Source: Amycolatopsis mongoliensis
GTDB taxonomy: Bacteria; Actinomycetota; Actinomycetes; Mycobacteriales; Pseudonocardiaceae
Assembly (NCBI RefSeq): GCF_030285665.1
Contig: NZ_CP127295.1
Coordinates: forward strand, 7,130,001-7,194,000
Direction of reading: 5' to 3'
DNA length: 64,000 nt
A model generated the notes under the pieces. The model was not told where the DNA came from. It made no database searches and saw only the letters and a program-made list of their open reading frames with translations. The translations under genes and the position numbers were made by a program. Shown here one piece after another: positions 60,663-64,000 of the stretch (its first letter is position 1; the number at the start of each line of letters is the position of its first letter).

Positions 60663-60733
60663 GGCCGCCAGTCTCCGTCGCGGCCGGCGGAACCCGGGCG
60701 CATTTGCCGGTCTTCGGCGTGGCGGGCCGGCGG

Positions 60734-61738
60734 TCAGGCCTCGCCCGGCAGGTAGCGGAGGATGTGCAGCAGCCCGCGCTCGTCGACCGCCGACGGGTCC
60801 GGGGCGACGCACCGGTGCAGGTCGGCGAGGACCGCGCCGGTGTCGAGGCCCGCGCCGATCAGCACCAGCTCCGTGCGCCGCGGTGCGCCGGACGGCCAGG
60901 CCGACCGCTCCAGCTGGACGAACCCGCCGACGGTGTGCAGGTGGAAGCGCGCGTCGGCGGCGAAGTCCGCCTGGCCCTTCATCCGGTAGAGCCCGGCCGG
61001 CCGCCGCTCGAGGAACTCGACGAACGCCCGGGGGGCCAGCGGCGTCCCGGCCGTGAACGTCACCGTCTCGTACCGCGCGTGCAGGTGCCGCGAGTGGTCG
61101 TCCTCGCGCAGGTCGTCGAAGGACAGCTGGCCGACCCGCTCGCCGCGGGGTTCGGGGTCGAAGAACAGCCTCGGGTCGACGCGCCCGTGCGAGGTGACCA
61201 GCAGCGGGCGGCCCGGCGCGAGTTCCTCGACCGTCGCGGTGACCTTGGCCAGTGCCTCGGCGGGCACCCGGTCGGCCTTGTTCAGCACCACCAGGTCCGC
61301 CAGCCGCAGGTGGTCGGCCAGTTCGGGGTGGCGCTCGCGGGCGGCCTCGAACTCGGCGGCGTCGACCACCTCCGCGAGCCCGCCGTAGCGGATGTCCGGG
61401 TTCTCGCTGGCGATCATCAGCCGGATCAGGTCACGCGGTTCGGCGATGCCGCTGGCCTCGACGACGATGACGTCGATCCCCGCCTCGGCCGAGGAAAGCC
61501 GGCCCAGCATCGCGTCCAGCCCGCCGGCGTCGACCGCGCAGCACAGGCAGCCGTTCCCGAGCGAGACCATGGTGTCGACCTGCCCGGCGACGGCCAGCGC
61601 GTCGACGTTCACGCTGCCGAAGTCGTTGACCACGACGCCGACCCGGGCGCCCTCGCGGTTGGCGAGCAGGTGGTTGAGCAGCGTCGTCTTGCCCGCGCCG
61701 AGGAACCCGGCGACGAGGACCACGGGGATCTTGCGCAC
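60734..61738 (-). CDS. CobW/ZNG1-family GTPase, metal chaperone
   Basis: A 334-residue G3E GTPase: Walker A GFLGAGKTTLLNHLL near 11, the metal-binding GNGCLCC near 61 (Cys-x-Cys-Cys), the switch region VEASGIAEP, and the guanine specificity motif NKAD near 152. A C-terminal CobW domain follows (about 220-330). It starts at GTG 61738. Zinc chaperones of this family often belong to Zur regulons; no clear Zur site was found in the upstream 360 bases. Confidence 0.9.
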   Translation of the reverse strand: MRKIPVVLVAGFLGAGKTTLLNHLLANREGARVGVVVNDFGSVNVDALAVAGQVDTMVSLGNGCLCCAVDAGGLDAMLGRLSSAEAGIDVIVVEASGIAEPRDLIRLMIASENPDIRYGGLAEVVDAAEFEAARERHPELADHLRLADLVVLNKADRVPAEALAKVTATVEELAPGRPLLVTSHGRVDPRLFFDPEPRGERVGQLSFDDLREDDHSRHLHARYETVTFTAGTPLAPRAFVEFLERRPAGLYRMKGQADFAADARFHLHTVGGFVQLERSAWPSGAPRRTELVLIGAGLDTGAVLADLHRCVAPDPSAVDERGLLHILRYLPGEA

Positions 61739-61741
61739 CAA

Positions 61742-62100
61742 CCGACTCTAACGCCGCTCGCGGTGCCGCTCATACACGGGTGACCACCGCCGGAGAAGGC
61801 CGTTCGACGAATACCCTCGAAAAGACGCAGGCGTTCCGACGGGAAAGGATCACAAAGTTCACCGTCCAAAGTGATCGATTGACGGAAAATGCGTTGTGAC
61901 ATGTCCGGATAACGCTTGGTAGCAGCTATTTTTCCGGTGTTTTCCCTGGCGGAGGCAGAATTGCCGGACGGACCGGGGCGTCGTTCACGTCCGGTGGATT
62001 GCGTCCGCGAGAACGTGGGGTACTCTCCCCGGCCTGGCCGGAGGTGCTGCTGCCACAGCAACTTCCGGCCGCCCCGTTGTCGGCGACCATCGGAGGAACG
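61742..62100. other. Long divergent intergenic region (CobW / nitric oxide synthase)
   Basis: No gene is supported here. The stretch 61840-61940 is clearly more AT-rich than its surroundings and contains TTGACG at 61879-61884 and GATCAC/GTGATC half-sites at 61848-61853 and 61871-61876. It probably holds the promoters of both divergent genes. A GGAGG at 62092-62096 serves the small leader frame at 62101. Confidence 0.45.
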
Positions 62101-62157
62101 GTGAACTTTTCTGTCGGGATGCAGATCGCGATTTCGGAGAGTGGGGTAACGTCATGA
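62101..62157 (+). CDS. Candidate 18-residue leader peptide of the nitric oxide synthase gene
   Basis: GTG 62101 has GGAGG five bases upstream. The frame reads VNFSVGMQIAISESGVTS and stops at TGA 62155-62157, overlapping the nitric oxide synthase ATG as ATGA. The synthase has only GGAGAG 17 bases before its ATG, inside this frame, so its translation could be coupled to the leader. Alternatively the frame is a chance opening in a normal leader. Confidence 0.45.
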   Translation: MNFSVGMQIAISESGVTS

Positions 62158-63305
62158 CGGTTACACCCGAGCGGGTGAATTCCTCGCTGCCGATCTACCA
62201 GCGCGTCTCGGAGGAGCAGGGTGCCAATTCCGCGGAAGCGGAGGAGTTCCTGGACCGGATGTTCGCCGAAGGTGCCGCCGAAGAAGGCGACCGGTTCGAG
62301 ACCCGGCTGGCGGAGGTGCGCGCGGAAATCAGCGAAACGGGCACCTACCGGCACACCGCGGCCGAGCTGGCCTACGGTGCGCGCGCGGCGTGGCGCAACT
62401 CCGCCCGCTGCATCGGCCGGTTGTACTGGAACAGTCTCCGGATCCGCGACCGGCGCCGGGTCACCGACCCCGCCGCGATCGCCGGCGAGTGCGTCGCCCA
62501 CCTCCGCCAGACGACCCGCGGCGGCCGGATCCGGCCCACGATCACGGTGTTCGCCCCGGACTCGCCCGCCGGGCCCGGTCCGCGCATCCACAACGAACAG
62601 CTGATCCGGTACGCCGGGTACCGCCTCGACGACGGTTCGGTCCTCGGCGACCCGCGCTACGCGGAGTTCACCCAGCAGGTGCGCGAACTCGGGTGGCGGC
62701 CACCGGAGCGCAGAGGCTCGTTCGACGTCCTCCCGCTGCTGATCGAGGCGGAACCCGGCGATCAACGGCTGTTCACGCTGCCCGCGGACGCCGTCCTGGA
62801 GGTCCCGCTGACCCATCCCGACCACCGGTGGTTCGCCGGGCTCGGGCTGCGCTGGCACGCCGTGCCGGCGATCAGCAACATGCCTCTGGAGATCGGGGGC
62901 ATCACCTACCCGGCCGCGCCGTTCAACGGCTGGTACCTCGGCTCCGAGATCGGCGCGCGGAACCTGGCCGACGAGCAGCGTTACGACCTGCTGCCGGTCA
63001 TCGCCGAGCTGATGGGCCTGGACACCACGTCCGAACGCACGCTGTGGCGCGACCGGGCGCTGGTCGAGCTGACGCTCGCCGTGCAGCACTCGTTCGACGC
63101 GGCCGGCGTGACGATGGCCGACCACCACACCGAGTCACGGCGGTTCCTGACCCACCTCGACCGCGAGGAGCGGTCCGGCCGCCGGTGCCCGGCCGACTGG
63201 AGCTGGATCGTCCCGCCGCTGTCCGGCGGCCAGACCCCGGTCTTCCACCGCTACTACGACCCGCCCGACCCCGAGCAGCGACCGGCGTTCCTCTCACCGG
63301 ACTGA
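62154..63305 (+). CDS. nos: Bacterial nitric oxide synthase, oxygenase domain
   Basis: Oxidises L-arginine to citrulline and NO. The 383-residue protein is an oxygenase domain only. Heme thiolate Cys86 lies in AAWRNSARCIGRL; the substrate-binding Glu265 lies in NGWYLGSEIGARNL; the pterin/heme region is SWIVPPLSGGQTPVFHRYY near 348. As in Bacillus and Streptomyces there is no reductase domain, so flavodoxin or other reductases must supply electrons. A flavodoxin-like gene follows 101 bases downstream. No pathogenicity or nitration genes (TxtE-like P450) are adjacent. Confidence 0.96.
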   Translation: MTVTPERVNSSLPIYQRVSEEQGANSAEAEEFLDRMFAEGAAEEGDRFETRLAEVRAEISETGTYRHTAAELAYGARAAWRNSARCIGRLYWNSLRIRDRRRVTDPAAIAGECVAHLRQTTRGGRIRPTITVFAPDSPAGPGPRIHNEQLIRYAGYRLDDGSVLGDPRYAEFTQQVRELGWRPPERRGSFDVLPLLIEAEPGDQRLFTLPADAVLEVPLTHPDHRWFAGLGLRWHAVPAISNMPLEIGGITYPAAPFNGWYLGSEIGARNLADEQRYDLLPVIAELMGLDTTSERTLWRDRALVELTLAVQHSFDAAGVTMADHHTESRRFLTHLDREERSGRRCPADWSWIVPPLSGGQTPVFHRYYDPPDPEQRPAFLSPD

Positions 63306-63406
63306 GTCATGCGGGGAGGGCCGGGAGCCACGGAGAGCAACGTCGGAGCGCCCGTATGGCGGATCGTGACCGGCCCACGGCGCAGTACCGCCCGGCAAGG
63401 CCGACA

Positions 63407-63922
63407 ATGGGACGCATGACCGCAGTCCTCGTCGCCTACGCCGGGCGCCACGGTGGAACCCGGGAGATCGCCGAGGTCATCGCCGCCGAGCTCGGCGAAG
63501 CCGGCCTGAGCGTGGACGTGCGCGACGCCGCCGACGTCGCGACGGTGGGTCACTACGCCGCGGTCGTCGTCGGCAGTGCCCTGTACTACCACCGGTGGCG
63601 GCCCGAAGCCGTCCGGCTGCTGGAGCGCAACGCCCGGGCGCTGGCCGAGCGTCCGGTGTGGCTGTTCCACAGCGGACCGTGCGGCCCGGGCGCGGCCACC
63701 CACCAGGTCAGCCTGCCGGCGAACGTGGCGCTGCTCGCCGCGCGCATCGACGCGGAGCGCACCGCCACCTTCGGCGGCCGGCTGGACCCGGCGACCGTGC
63801 GCGGCCTGATCCCGCGGCTGATGGCGTCGGGGCAGCGCGCGGGCGACTTCCGCGACTGGGACCGGATCAAGGCGTGGGCCCGCGACGTCGGCCGCCGGGT
63901 CCGCACGCGCGTGGCGCTCTGA
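63407..63922 (+). CDS. Flavodoxin-domain protein
   Basis: A 171-residue FMN-binding fold (ATG 63407 suits AAGG six bases upstream; ATG 63416 is in frame). The phosphate-binding loop is AYAGRHGGTREIAEVIAAEL near 11. AAVVVGSALYYHRWRPEAVR near 54 and WLFHSGPCGPG near 85 cover the flavin edge. This branch (Flavodoxin_5/HemG-like) is annotated as protoporphyrinogen oxidase or general flavodoxin. Position after nos makes it a candidate redox partner; this is inferred from context. Confidence 0.85.
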   Translation: MGRMTAVLVAYAGRHGGTREIAEVIAAELGEAGLSVDVRDAADVATVGHYAAVVVGSALYYHRWRPEAVRLLERNARALAERPVWLFHSGPCGPGAATHQVSLPANVALLAARIDAERTATFGGRLDPATVRGLIPRLMASGQRAGDFRDWDRIKAWARDVGRRVRTRVAL

Positions 63923-64000
63923 CCCTTGCCCGCGCCTGGTGGTGGATGCTAGACCAGCCCTGAGCTCTTCCGGTGAAGAACCGACGGGACGGGGCAAACG

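Noticed and set aside
61742..62100. Zur box upstream of the CobW gene
   Set aside because: No TGAAAATNATTTTCA-like palindrome; only scattered AT-rich words.
63254..63997. Minus-strand frame over the flavodoxin gene
   Set aside because: Shadow frame; the plus-strand protein has a clear flavodoxin pattern.

Overview
The window is chromosomal DNA of a high-GC actinomycete. Strong third-position G/C bias, many GTG starts, dense ATGA/GTGA start-stop overlaps, an F420-type LLM oxidoreductase, snapalysin, an FprB-type ferredoxin reductase, LigC with a stand-alone PrimPol, a bacterial nitric oxide synthase and an exo-glucosaminidase-like GH2 enzyme together suggest Pseudonocardiaceae, most likely Amycolatopsis or a close relative. 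This is inferred from gene content; no 16S is present. No rRNA, tRNA, CRISPR array, prophage or insertion sequence was seen. The window reads as ordinary chromosome-arm content rich in regulators and transporters.

Layout. 1-2.9 kb: three coupled acyl-CoA dehydrogenase genes, the first cut by the window edge. 2.9-6 kb: a SnoaL-FMO fusion monooxygenase and its GAF-type regulator. 6-11 kb: an ECF sigma factor with a fused zinc finger, TetR, TerC, a VOC protein divergent from a GntR regulator, a monooxygenase remnant and a DUF427 protein. 11-16.7 kb: a TetR-CocE hydrolase-epimerase operon, an alcohol dehydrogenase and a membrane class III cyclase. 16.9-19.2 kb: an AurF-like diiron oxygenase coupled to an FprB-like reductase. 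19.2-20.1 kb: HxlR and an internally shortened flavin-binding protein. 20.2-26.3 kb: a tight six-gene catabolic operon (AsnC-like regulator, PuuE-like deacetylase, MFS importer, SDR, ketopantoate-reductase-like enzyme, M20 amidohydrolase). 26.5-28.1 kb: a PfkB kinase and class II aldolase pair. 28.2-30 kb: TetR, thyA, folA.

30-34.6 kb: a carbohydrate-binding remnant, snapalysin, an MFS-TetR efflux pair with a 30-bp palindromic operator, and a small frameshifted gene followed by an 83-bp tandem triplication. 34.6-45.2 kb: a glycan-use region with a ROK repressor, APC permease, secreted GH2 enzyme, ROK kinase, LacI regulator and secreted PNGase-A-like amidase. 45.3-56 kb: P450, AlkB, a DHFR-like reductase, a secreted beta-sandwich protein, an RluA-type pseudouridine synthase, an OhrR-like regulator, an LLM oxidoreductase, an MFS exporter, a DUF1015 protein, a squalene-cyclase-like protein and a DinB protein. 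56-58.1 kb: LigC and PrimPol, a DNA repair pair. 58-64 kb: a frameshifted GNAT gene, MFS with divergent TetR, a CobW GTPase, and a nitric oxide synthase gene with a candidate leader peptide and a downstream flavodoxin.

The most unusual features are (i) several unrelated long palindromes or repeat arrays between genes (2855-2900, 6077-6123, 26386-26472, 46616-46783); (ii) the triplicated convergent gene tails at 34.4-34.6 kb; (iii) the putative glycan locus combining PNGase A, GH2 and two ROK proteins that lack the usual zinc motif; (iv) the six-gene operon of unknown substrate; and (v) the nitric oxide synthase leader peptide and flavodoxin arrangement.
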